DNA of 64,000 nt. It comes from an uncultured Prevotellaceae bacterium. GTDB lineage: Bacteria > Bacteroidota > Bacteroidia > Bacteroidales > Bacteroidaceae. The stretch is taken from assembly GCA_902790625.1 (NCBI GenBank), contig CADASP010000002.1, positions 186,001-250,000 of the forward strand, in the 5' to 3' direction. The notes below the pieces were generated by a model, which saw only the letters and a list, made by a program, of their open reading frames with translations, ran no database searches and was not told where the DNA came from. The translations under genes and the position numbers were made by a program. This document shows positions 8,349-15,484 of this stretch, piece after piece; positions within the stretch are counted from its first letter, which is position 1; each line of letters starts with the position of its first letter.

Positions 8349-9430
8349 AGGCCTTGTATACGGTTGTAGCGTTCAATGATTTTGCTCTTGTAGTCGCCCC
8401 CGCGCTTCCACTGCGAGGCATGCTTGGCGCAGTCGGCGGCAGTGCAACAGCCATAGAGTGCGTTCACCTGGCCCATCACGCTCTGCTTGGTGGCCTTACG
8501 GTCGGCGCTGGTGTAGATCTTCTTGTAGAGGTCGTCCAAGCGGTGATAAATCTGCTGCAGCGATAGGTTGCAGTAGCTGCACTGGTGCGAGGGCTTGGGT
8601 TCTGACCGGTGCTGACGGCAGATGCCTTTTTGTGCATCGAGGTCGATGTCCTTGTCCAGGTCGTCCTTCAGGGCGGCATAGTTCTTGTAGCCTTTGTCGC
8701 CGGTGTTCCATCCGTGTGCGCTGATGGCAGCGTCAATCTTCGATTTCAGGTCGTTGATCTTCTGCTTGTAGGGTTCCTGCTGCTCTTCCACGCTCTCCTT
8801 GTGCTTTTTGGCTGTGCAGAACAGGGCATTCTTCACCTCGCGCTTCAGGCTCTCGCACTCCTCTTGCAACGACAGGTACTCGGCCGAGGGCTTGGTGGTG
8901 ATGTCGATGTCGATTTCAATCACCTGCTTGCGCAGCAGCAGCAGCTTCTCCTTGCCCAGCACACGCCCCACGATGCCTTTCTTGCCCTTGGCCAGATAGA
9001 TGGGCAACTTCACCACGAGTTGCTTATCGGCCTCACATCTGAAGGAGCCCAGTGTGTACTTGCCCGAGGGTTCGATGAAGAAGTCGTTGTCGGTGCTGGG
9101 GCTGTAGGGGTCGATGATGCGCTTGCCCTTGGTGCCTCCGAAGAGTTTGTCGTACTGGAACGAGGGTTTCAGCTTCTTCACCTGTTTCTCGGTATATGGC
9201 TGGCAGAAGAGTGCCAGCAGCTTCGTCTCGTCGAGGTTTTCCACCTCTACCTGCACCATAGGTGGGTCGTCGCTGTCGGGATTGAGCAGCGCGACGAAGA
9301 TGTTGCAATACGACAGGTTGATGGTTTCGCTGGTGTTGTCGCTACCCAGCGTCATCTTGCGCTGCTCGTCGGCCCAGCCGTAAAGAACGGCCAAACAAAG
9401 CAAAGGTATAATCAATACTTTTTTCATCAT
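8345..9430 (-). CDS. Secreted periplasmic protein with Cys-rich C-terminal half
   Basis: 361 residues, family not recognised. A signal peptide covers about 1-20 (VLIIPLLCLAVLYGWA). The N-terminal half (30-185) is beta-rich and ends LVVKLPIYLAKGKKG followed by hydrophobic strands, like the N-terminal half of the neighbouring 510-residue protein, so the two may be paralogous. The C-terminal half is helical and carries ICRQH, CSYC, GCC and DCAKH, enough Cys/His for disulfides or a metal site. There is no TM beyond the signal, so the protein is probably periplasmic. It is the first gene after the E2 and overlaps the 510-residue gene by 4 bases. A role in the secretion envelope complex is inferred from position. 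Confidence 0.65.
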   Translation of the reverse strand: MMKKVLIIPLLCLAVLYGWADEQRKMTLGSDNTSETINLSYCNIFVALLNPDSDDPPMVQVEVENLDETKLLALFCQPYTEKQVKKLKPSFQYDKLFGGTKGKRIIDPYSPSTDNDFFIEPSGKYTLGSFRCEADKQLVVKLPIYLAKGKKGIVGRVLGKEKLLLLRKQVIEIDIDITTKPSAEYLSLQEECESLKREVKNALFCTAKKHKESVEEQQEPYKQKINDLKSKIDAAISAHGWNTGDKGYKNYAALKDDLDKDIDLDAQKGICRQHRSEPKPSHQCSYCNLSLQQIYHRLDDLYKKIYTSADRKATKQSVMGQVNALYGCCTAADCAKHASQWKRGGDYKSKIIERYNRIQGL

Positions 9431-9528
9431 TTATGCACTTTAGTTTTTATAGTTTTTGTCTTTAGATTCTTTGGTTTCTATGGCCTCGAAACCGACTTTC
9501 CATCAAAAAGCCATCGTCGTTGAAAAAA

Positions 9529-9591
9529 GGCGTTGACTTTTTAAAATTTGGCGTTGACTTTTTTCAAAAAGGCGTTGACTTTTTGAAAAAA
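9529..9591. repeat. Three tandem 21-bp repeats with GGCGTTGACTTTTT core
   Basis: The core GGCGTTGACTTTTT begins at 9529, 9550 and 9571, an exact 21-bp period; the spacers between cores are A/T-rich and vary. The array sits in the 219-bp gap between the E2 stop (9650) and the next minus-strand start (9430). The same box occurs singly or paired at 28,243-28,256, 62,145-62,158 and 62,171-62,185. On the coding strand it reads AAAAAGTCAACGCC. I see no reading-frame support for the small plus-strand ORF across it. Confidence 0.85.
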
Positions 9592-9649
9592 GTCGCGTTC
9601 CTTTTTTTGCTCGCCATTTTTCCGCCCCACATCAAGCCTCCCAAAGCCG

Positions 9650-10312
9650 TCAGATGCTCAGCGAAATCTTCTTCTTTGGCTCTGCGCCTTCGGGCGTTTC
9701 GGGTGCGGGCTTAGGCTGTGGCTTTGGTTCCTCGGGCATGTCCTGTGGGAATTTCACCCATCCGTTGGGTTCGCCCTCTTCGCGCACCCACTCTGCCACG
9801 GCCTGGTCTTCAGGATAGGGATAGGTGTTCTGGGCGTGATACATCTGATACTTCAGATAGCGCTCCACACGCAGCACCAAGTCCTTGATGCTGGCCATGA
9901 CGCCCATCTCCTTGATGGTGAGGCAGACGTGTCCCTTGAACGAGCCGCTATAGCGGATGTTGGGGTGCCATACGTCGCTGATGAAAGTGAACACGGGGTT
10001 GCCATCGGCCGACGGGTAGTTGTTGGGCAGCACGATGCTCATCTTGTGCAGATAGCCGAAGATGGGCTTGCGTGGCGGCTCGGTGTCCTCGACACCCACG
10101 ATGCACTTGCAGCGATACCATATCTCGAACTCTGTGGGCAGTCCTGTGGCATTCTTGCGCCGGATGATGTACGACAATGACGGTTTCAGCGGGTTGGCGG
10201 CCTCGGCCCTGCGCTTGCTGCAGAGTGCGTCCAGTTCCTTCCACTCTTGGAACAGACGGGCGTCGCGTCCTTTCAATTCCTTCAAGTTGAAATTATTTAA
10301 TGCGGGATTCAT
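9650..10312 (-). CDS. E2-like Ubl-conjugating enzyme (UBC fold)
   Basis: 220 residues, cytoplasmic. The UBC core is unusually close to eukaryotic E2 enzymes: LPNNYPSADGNPVFTFISDV matches the YPxxPPxVxF region, then His116-Pro117-Asn118 (HPN) and the active-site Cys130 in GHVCLTI, 12 residues after Asn118. HPN Asn stabilises the oxyanion during lysine attack, so lysine conjugation is plausible. A Pro/Ala-rich tail (190-220) follows the fold. The neighbours are the Ubl upstream and the envelope proteins downstream. The start lies 98 bp after the Ubl stop, across simple repeats. The family is secure; the substrate is unknown. Confidence 0.92.
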   Translation of the reverse strand: MNPALNNFNLKELKGRDARLFQEWKELDALCSKRRAEAANPLKPSLSYIIRRKNATGLPTEFEIWYRCKCIVGVEDTEPPRKPIFGYLHKMSIVLPNNYPSADGNPVFTFISDVWHPNIRYSGSFKGHVCLTIKEMGVMASIKDLVLRVERYLKYQMYHAQNTYPYPEDQAVAEWVREEGEPNGWVKFPQDMPEEPKPQPKPAPETPEGAEPKKKISLSI

Positions 10313-10410
10313 AATTATTTTCGATTTGAGGGTTGAGATTTGAGGTTTGAAGTTTGAGATTTTTCAAGTTAGGAGTGAGGAAGCAAATTCTTCACTTATC
10401 ACTTATCATT

Positions 10411-10737
10411 TCATCCAGCGATGGGTACTGAGATGAGGTGCAGATGGTCCATGGGCTGGATGTCGTAGTCGATGAGGGCCATTTCGCGCCCGTCCTCGTC
10501 TTCAAACTCCAGAATCACGGGTTCCTCCTCGTCTTCCATCAGTTTGCCCAGCAAGTACTGAATGGGGTTGCCGCCGTTGTCCATTTTCGGCAGTTCAAAC
10601 ACCTGCACGATGCTGTTGATCTGGTCGCGGATGGTTTTGTTCGGGTCGGTGACCTTCACTTCGATTTCGTCATACGATGTGCCGTCGATGGTGAGCATGA
10701 CGATAAATTCCTCTTGATAAAATTCTTGGTCTGTCAT
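10411..10737 (-). CDS. Ubiquitin-like modifier, YukD-like beta-grasp protein
   Basis: 108 residues, acidic, no signal. Residues 10-106 show beta-grasp spacing: strand FIVMLTI, turn, strand EIEVKV, helix KTIRDQINSIVQVFELP, then REMALIDYDIQPMDHLHLISV, which matches the ubiquitin and YukD ending (short loop, acidic pair, final strand). The protein ends VPIAG with a free terminal Gly and nothing after it, so it could be activated by the E1 without processing. It is encoded directly upstream of the E2. Without this context it could be an ordinary YukD-like protein; the E1, E2 and JAMM neighbours make a modifier role likely. Confidence 0.8.
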   Translation of the reverse strand: MTDQEFYQEEFIVMLTIDGTSYDEIEVKVTDPNKTIRDQINSIVQVFELPKMDNGGNPIQYLLGKLMEDEEEPVILEFEDEDGREMALIDYDIQPMDHLHLISVPIAG

Positions 10738-10793
10738 AGTTGTTTATTTATTAGTTATAATTATAGATTATCTTATTGTTATTGTTTGTTTTT

Positions 10794-11849
10794 TTACCAA
10801 TTCCAAGACCCATCTTCTTGGGCGAAATTTGGGCTCTTGAACAGCTCATGTCCGTCCTTGAAGACGATAAGTTGGTAGGCCTCCTGCGGAATGTCGAGGG
10901 CCTGTTGTTGCATCTCGCCACCTTTCAGCGCCATCTCATAGCGATTGTGGCGGCTGTCGCAGCGTAGCAGCAAGTCCGCACGTGCACTGGGATCGAAGCT
11001 GAAGAAGCGGTGCAGGATGGGATAGAGCACCTGGGCGTCTATCCACCAGTAGGCCGAGAGGTGGCTGCGCCCCTCGTCCCAGCGCAGAGCCAGCCGCTTG
11101 GGCATCCCCGCCTCATGGTATTTCAACAACGAGATGTCATCGGGCTGCTGATGGTGGGTGCCGTCGTAGCGCTGCACATGCAGCTCGTTCAGCATCATAT
11201 CATCGTAGAACATGTCGTCCTCGTCGTACTCTTGCCAAGCCTCGCCATCCCAATACTCCTCCAATGGCACATAACAATATTCCATTTGCTCCATCCAATG
11301 GTCGAAAAGGTCGGTGGGGGGAAGTCCATTGTCAATGAGATTCTGCTTGACAATATCATCATTGTCAACACACAACTGACAGTATTGCTGCATGCTGTAT
11401 TTTCCTATACGATTGCCCAAATTCCTTTCATCCACCTCTCTCCCTTGCAGCCAATGTATGAGCACAGACTTATAGTGTCCTCGCAGCCAAATGGCCACCT
11501 TGCCGTAGGGAGCCGCACCAACAACGACGAACTCGTATTGAGCGTTTCCTTCCTTGTCTTTATCCTCCAAGAGCTTTTCTATCTTTTTGCTATCAATGGG
11601 TGCATCCAGCCAATACAGCTTCACTTCGGTCAAGGCAATCCAAAGCATGTTGATGCCACTGGGAGAGGGATAGGTGTTATTGTCAATGATGACGGGCGAT
11701 GTGGAATCCCCCCACTGGGCACGCTTATAGTTGCCGCGCGAAATCATGAGCGGCTCATGCTCATCCCCCTCAAAAGTCAAATTCCCCAAAAAGGTGGAGA
11801 TAGGATAGAGACGGGGAACACACTCGGATGTCGAATAAGTAAAAGCCAT
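10794..11849 (-). CDS. DUF2931-like protein, probable immunity partner of the upstream effector
   Basis: 351 residues, cytoplasmic as read (no signal). The central stretch YEFVVVGAAPYGKVAIWL resembles the GxAPGGxVxVWLSG core of DUF2931 proteins, which are common in Bacteroidetes and often sit beside T6SS toxins. The N-terminal part has aromatic beta-like segments; the middle (205-225) is very acidic with many Tyr. It starts 8 bases after the stop of the 640-residue putative effector, the usual arrangement for an immunity gene. Base use is more A+T-rich than in the Ubl genes. Both family and immunity role are moderately supported by eye. Confidence 0.55.
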   Translation of the reverse strand: MAFTYSTSECVPRLYPISTFLGNLTFEGDEHEPLMISRGNYKRAQWGDSTSPVIIDNNTYPSPSGINMLWIALTEVKLYWLDAPIDSKKIEKLLEDKDKEGNAQYEFVVVGAAPYGKVAIWLRGHYKSVLIHWLQGREVDERNLGNRIGKYSMQQYCQLCVDNDDIVKQNLIDNGLPPTDLFDHWMEQMEYCYVPLEEYWDGEAWQEYDEDDMFYDDMMLNELHVQRYDGTHHQQPDDISLLKYHEAGMPKRLALRWDEGRSHLSAYWWIDAQVLYPILHRFFSFDPSARADLLLRCDSRHNRYEMALKGGEMQQQALDIPQEAYQLIVFKDGHELFKSPNFAQEDGSWNW

Positions 11850-11857
11850 GAGACCTT

Positions 11858-13780
11858 CTATAGTTTCAATTTACCATCTTCACTAAAAGCGGAGCCTCCA
11901 TCGTTGGTGCTGTAGCCATAGTCGTACATAGACGAGTGATTGGGTTCACTTTCGTTCTTCGGCTCACTGCTACTTATTGGTTTTCCGTCGGTGCTATAAG
12001 CAGTCTTTCCATCGTCCTTGCTTAAGCCATAGTCGTGTACCGACGAATGGTCGGAGGCACTTTCGTTTTTCGGCTTGCTGCTGTCAGTCGGATTTCCGTC
12101 GGTGCTATAAGCAGTCTTTCCATCGTCCTTGCTTAAGCCATAGTCGTATATCGAAGAATGGTTGGGATTGACATCCAACTGCGGTTCCTCATAGTTTTCG
12201 AACGAAGTATCTCCATCGTTGCTACCATTATTGACATCAGGAGCTGTTGACTGCTCCAAATCACTACTGGATGACGGGGACGTTGGTGCTGTTTCCTTAA
12301 CAGTGGAAGAATCGCCAACTGCAGATTGCGAATTATTACCGGTGGCTCTTTTATAGAGTGACACACCTTCATTACCAACAGACACCACATACTGAAACTT
12401 GCCAAATCCATCCATATTCTTCCAAGGTTCACTGAATCCTTTGGCCCATAAATCTTTCATCTTGGAACCATAAGTGGATTTGGAAGCTGTAGAACCGGCA
12501 GGAGCGGACGGGGCTTTAGGAGCAGGAGCTGGCGGGGCTTTAGGAGGAACAGGGTCAAAGTCCATTCCTTCAACATTGTCTATTTCTTCTTCAAGGCCAT
12601 CGTAATTCTTTTGAGCTTCTGCGGCTTTGGTGGCTTTTTCCTCTGCAGCTTTGGTGGCTTTTTCCTCCGCGGCTTGTGTAGCTTTCTTTTTTGCTGTATC
12701 TTTTGCTTTTTTTTCAGCAGCAGCTCTGGCTTCTGCTGAAAGGCCGTATTTCATGGCATCATCACCTTCTTCCCTTATCGCTTGTTGTAAGGCCTTTTGA
12801 TACTCTATATCGAAAGTTTGCTTATAAACATCATCATAAGTCGCTTTATAAGTTTGTTCATAAGTCGTTTTATAGGTTTGGTCATAAACCGTCTTGACTG
12901 CTTTGTCATTAGTTCCTTTGGTTGCGACATTCTTTGCTTGGTTCTTTGCTTGTGCCTTCGCTTGTGCTTCTGCTGCATCTCCAGCCATCTCTATTTCCAA
13001 GGACAAGGCGTTATCAGCCATTGCTTGCCCAGCTTTTCCTGGCATCTTTGACCCCAATTTAAACAATCTCATGCCCAACTGCTTGGCACCAGGCACGGCT
13101 TTCGCAGCCTTAATGTAAGACGGTCCAGGAATAGAACAGGCAGCGGAGATGGCGGCTCCAATAGCTTCGCCTTTCGCTAATTCCATTTTTTCTTTGTCTG
13201 CAGAGTATTTATAATGCGTCTCCACTTCCTTTATTGGTTTCCCGTCAGCATCGAGAACAAGATCTCCGTTGTCATCAGTTTTGTATATTGTTACTTTCAC
13301 TTCTTCACGCTTGACAGAAGCCATAGCTTCGGCCATATTTTCCATACCTTCCACCGACTGCCAAATGGCATCGACAGGCCCAACTATGAACGAGGCTCCC
13401 GGAACGGCTCCCGCAATACCCATTATATCGTGCCGTGCATCCCAGACAGCATCACTCGCCTCCTTTACTGCAGGAACATTATTCTTCAACACCTGAATCC
13501 CAAGACCTATTACTGGATTACCTCCAGACATCACCACATTTTCAACAATAGCCCTTGTGATGGGTGCGTCTTTTCCGTATTGGGATTCCAGTTCATCTTT
13601 ATTGGCTTCGTAAACGAGTCCAACAGCATGAACAGCGGGTATGGCAGCATATACACCATCACGCATTTTCACGGGGTCGTCGTTAATCCACCCATCAACA
13701 TATTTCACCACACCTTTTGCCGTATTTAAACCCGGCATCCAGTCTGAAACATTGTCTGCGATTTCAGTCCAATCTGCCAT
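11858..13780 (-). CDS. Putative T6SS effector with C-terminal 38-residue repeats
   Basis: 640 residues, no signal peptide. The N-terminal 180 residues are Ala/Gly/Val-rich with weakly hydrophobic helices (AIPAVHAVGLVYEA, MGIAGAVPGASFIVGPVDAI). Residues about 300-345 hold eight-residue Tyr-Lys repeats (YDQTYKTT, YEQTYKAT, YDDVYKQT). An Ala/Lys helix (365-405) and a Pro/Ala linker (425-450) follow. The C-terminus has three 38-residue repeats (538-575, 576-613, and a partial 614-640) containing YDYGLSKDDGKTAYSTDG. Position after the PAAR-like gene and before a probable immunity gene suggests a secreted effector. No catalytic motif is recognised. Codon use is clearly more A+T-rich than the flanking T6SS genes, consistent with transfer. 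Confidence 0.5.
   Translation of the reverse strand: MADWTEIADNVSDWMPGLNTAKGVVKYVDGWINDDPVKMRDGVYAAIPAVHAVGLVYEANKDELESQYGKDAPITRAIVENVVMSGGNPVIGLGIQVLKNNVPAVKEASDAVWDARHDIMGIAGAVPGASFIVGPVDAIWQSVEGMENMAEAMASVKREEVKVTIYKTDDNGDLVLDADGKPIKEVETHYKYSADKEKMELAKGEAIGAAISAACSIPGPSYIKAAKAVPGAKQLGMRLFKLGSKMPGKAGQAMADNALSLEIEMAGDAAEAQAKAQAKNQAKNVATKGTNDKAVKTVYDQTYKTTYEQTYKATYDDVYKQTFDIEYQKALQQAIREEGDDAMKYGLSAEARAAAEKKAKDTAKKKATQAAEEKATKAAEEKATKAAEAQKNYDGLEEEIDNVEGMDFDPVPPKAPPAPAPKAPSAPAGSTASKSTYGSKMKDLWAKGFSEPWKNMDGFGKFQYVVSVGNEGVSLYKRATGNNSQSAVGDSSTVKETAPTSPSSSSDLEQSTAPDVNNGSNDGDTSFENYEEPQLDVNPNHSSIYDYGLSKDDGKTAYSTDGNPTDSSKPKNESASDHSSVHDYGLSKDDGKTAYSTDGKPISSSEPKNESEPNHSSMYDYGYSTNDGGSAFSEDGKLKL
11861..12169 (-). 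repeat. 114-bp in-frame repeats encoding the effector tail
   Basis: Two full and one partial 114-bp unit, nearly identical at DNA level over GGTTTTCCGTCGGTGCTATA and the neighbouring block around 11,977-12,020 and 12,090-12,135. They encode the 38-residue Ser/Asp-rich repeats of the putative effector. Similarity at silent positions points to recent duplication. Confidence 0.85.
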
Positions 13781-13816
13781 AGATCAACTCTAAGTATTTA
13801 AGACTCCAATTATAAA

Positions 13817-14458
13817 TCATGCTGGCATAGCTGGCGCATACACTAAATCAACATCGAAAAGGGCAGTATAATCGGCTTTGAAAGAGCAACCTTTCTTCTC
13901 CAATTGCTGAAAAGCCTTTGAGTAGGTTTTCATTACGTCGCTGCTGAACTCCTTGTCTTTCATATTGGCCAGCATGCTCTTCTCGCAAAGATAATTCATG
14001 GCATAAGCCAAATCTGCCACTTCCGCATCAGCCCCAACGATGAGATGCACATTCATGTTTTGCCCTTTTTTGATAGACAACGATACAGTACTCTTCACCT
14101 CGTCGATGGTTCTAACAAGGATGTTTCCCATTTCCTGCGAGTCTTGAACATCTCCGGTGTCCAAGTTGAAGATTACTTCCGAGCAATCAACAAACATGGA
14201 TTTGTCAATCTTGTTCTTGTCAAACGACCCATTTTCCCACTTCGGTTTGGTGGAATGGATAAAAGAATAACCTTGGAACTTCCTGTTGCCTATCATATAT
14301 TCTGATACGCGGTAAGACGTCATCATCTCGTAGGGAATAACCGAGAACATCACACTGATATAGAGGTCTTTGTCCTGGGAGTCCTTGTCGTCTTTGCTCT
14401 GCTTTTCCTCTTTCTGCTCCGGCTCGTTGCTGGGCTTGCTCGATCCTGTTCCTGTCAT
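13817..14458 (-). CDS. Unrecognised T6SS accessory protein (between PAAR and effector)
   Basis: 213 residues with a polar, charged N-terminal 30 residues (EQKEEKQSKDDKDSQDKD), then alternating beta strands (LYISVMFSVIPYEMM, TVSLSIKKG, NVHLIVGA) and helices. It has no signal or TM. It lies 36 bp upstream of the putative effector and downstream of the PAAR-like gene. That position is where loading adaptors or chaperones are found in other T6SS, but I do not see the DUF1795 or DUF4123 signature, so this is only a guess. Base composition is A+T-rich like the effector, suggesting that the two moved together. Confidence 0.5.
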   Translation of the reverse strand: MTGTGSSKPSNEPEQKEEKQSKDDKDSQDKDLYISVMFSVIPYEMMTSYRVSEYMIGNRKFQGYSFIHSTKPKWENGSFDKNKIDKSMFVDCSEVIFNLDTGDVQDSQEMGNILVRTIDEVKSTVSLSIKKGQNMNVHLIVGADAEVADLAYAMNYLCEKSMLANMKDKEFSSDVMKTYSKAFQQLEKKGCSFKADYTALFDVDLVYAPAMPA

Positions 14459-14728
14459 GATGAGTTATATTTGGTTTGCTCAAAGCTTTCGCATGCGTTT
14501 TGTGTCACGTCTCTGATGAAAACTGCTCTTTCGTACTTCAGCATCGTTAACGCGTATCTAACACAAATGCAGCACTTTCAACCTTCTGTCCATTGTCGAC
14601 TTTCGAATGATAGCATCTGCTCCAAAAAGGCAACGCCGTTTTTAAAAACGGTAATGCCTTTTTTCTAAATGGTAACGTCATTCTTTCGCCAGAAGCCACT
14701 ATTTTCCCCTTTCGTCAGTTCATTCATT
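14459..14728. other. 270-bp gap within the T6SS cluster
   Basis: No ORF with support on either strand. The gap holds the inverted repeat at 14,624-14,664 and A/T-rich DNA. It separates the conserved spike genes from the A+T-rich effector segment, so it may be an insertion boundary. Confidence 0.6.
14624..14664. terminator. Inverted repeat with A/T ends, terminator-like in both directions
   Basis: AAAAAGGCAACGCCGTTTTT is followed directly by AAAAACGGTAATGCCTTTTT; the arms pair except at three central positions. A GC stem flanked by A and T runs would work as an intrinsic terminator on either strand. It lies inside the T6SS cluster, downstream of the PAAR-like gene, where it could attenuate transcription into the effector, Ubl and baseplate genes unless overridden. 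Confidence 0.65.
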
Positions 14729-15478
14729 TCAACCCTTCTGTATAGCAGCCTGTTTTCCCTCGTTTTCCTTCACTTCTTTGTCGCTGGCAGGACGGTATTT
14801 GTCGTTCACCTTTCCTATGGCCTCCGCCTGCTTCTTGGCGGCGTTCTCGCGATAGGTCTGGCTGGCCTCGCGTGCTTTCTGTGCCTTGGCGGTGCTGCCT
14901 TCGGTCGCATATTTCTCTGCCATGCGATCCAGGTCGGAAGCGAAGGCGATGTCGCTGGCTCCGGCATGCTGGGCCGATTCCATCTCACTGTCATACTGCT
15001 GCTGCTCCGAGGGTGACATTTGCTGTCTCTGCATGGGCGACAGTGGCAGGGGGATGGACACATCAACCGACACGTCGGGGGTGATGACCGGCGGCACACC
15101 CGGCATCTGACCATCGGTGGTGAACTTGATGACTCCGCCCCACATGCAGAGGCACTGGCTGTTGCGCGTCAGTGCGGGCTGGCCCTGAATGAGGCACTGC
15201 GGGTTACCGGGCATCCAAGGGGCGGTGATGGCTGGGATGCAGGGCATAGGGGTAAGCACGCCCATGGCGGCGGCCGTGGCGGCGGCCACAGTGGGGTTGC
15301 TGGGGGTGTTGCACATGCCAAATGGCATGATGTTCACCATGGGCGAGAAGTCCATGATGTTGGCGCGCGGCACATTGCAGAGCATCTTGGTACGTGCCGG
15401 CAGTACAACGAGCGACGATGGCGCCAGCCCAAAAGTGCAGGTCATCATGGCTCCGAGGGTTACGTAGCTATCTCCCAT
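14729..15478 (-). CDS. PAAR-like spike protein (DUF4280)
   Basis: 249 residues. The N-terminal 130 residues closely follow the DUF4280 pattern: GAMMTCTFGLAPSSLVVLP, IMDFSPMVNIMPFGMC, NPTVAAATAAAMGVLTPMPC, then PQCLIQGQPALTRNSQC ending CMWGGVIKF. DUF4280 proteins take the place of PAAR tips that sharpen the VgrG spike in Bacteroidetes T6SS. The C-terminal 110 residues are polar and helical with many Gln, Lys and Glu and no known toxin motif, so they may be an adaptor tail. It lies 6 bp after the 329-residue accessory gene and downstream of VgrG. Confidence 0.85.
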   Translation of the reverse strand: MGDSYVTLGAMMTCTFGLAPSSLVVLPARTKMLCNVPRANIMDFSPMVNIMPFGMCNTPSNPTVAAATAAAMGVLTPMPCIPAITAPWMPGNPQCLIQGQPALTRNSQCLCMWGGVIKFTTDGQMPGVPPVITPDVSVDVSIPLPLSPMQRQQMSPSEQQQYDSEMESAQHAGASDIAFASDLDRMAEKYATEGSTAKAQKAREASQTYRENAAKKQAEAIGKVNDKYRPASDKEVKENEGKQAAIQKG

Positions 15479-15484
15479 TGTTTC

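Noticed and set aside
9520..9714. A small plus-strand protein with GVDF repeats
   Set aside because: The repeats are the translated 21-bp DNA repeats and the frame overlaps the E2 gene end; no sign of translation.
1307..10737. Identification as a Bil or type II CBASS defence system
   Set aside because: No CD-NTase or cap effector is present and the Ubl is a single YukD-like domain, not an ISG15-like double domain. The genes are embedded in a T6SS cluster, so a different system is more likely.
13817..14458. Calling the 213-residue protein a DUF1795 (Eag-type) chaperone
   Set aside because: The position would suit it, but the expected motifs are not visible and the N-terminal tail is atypical.
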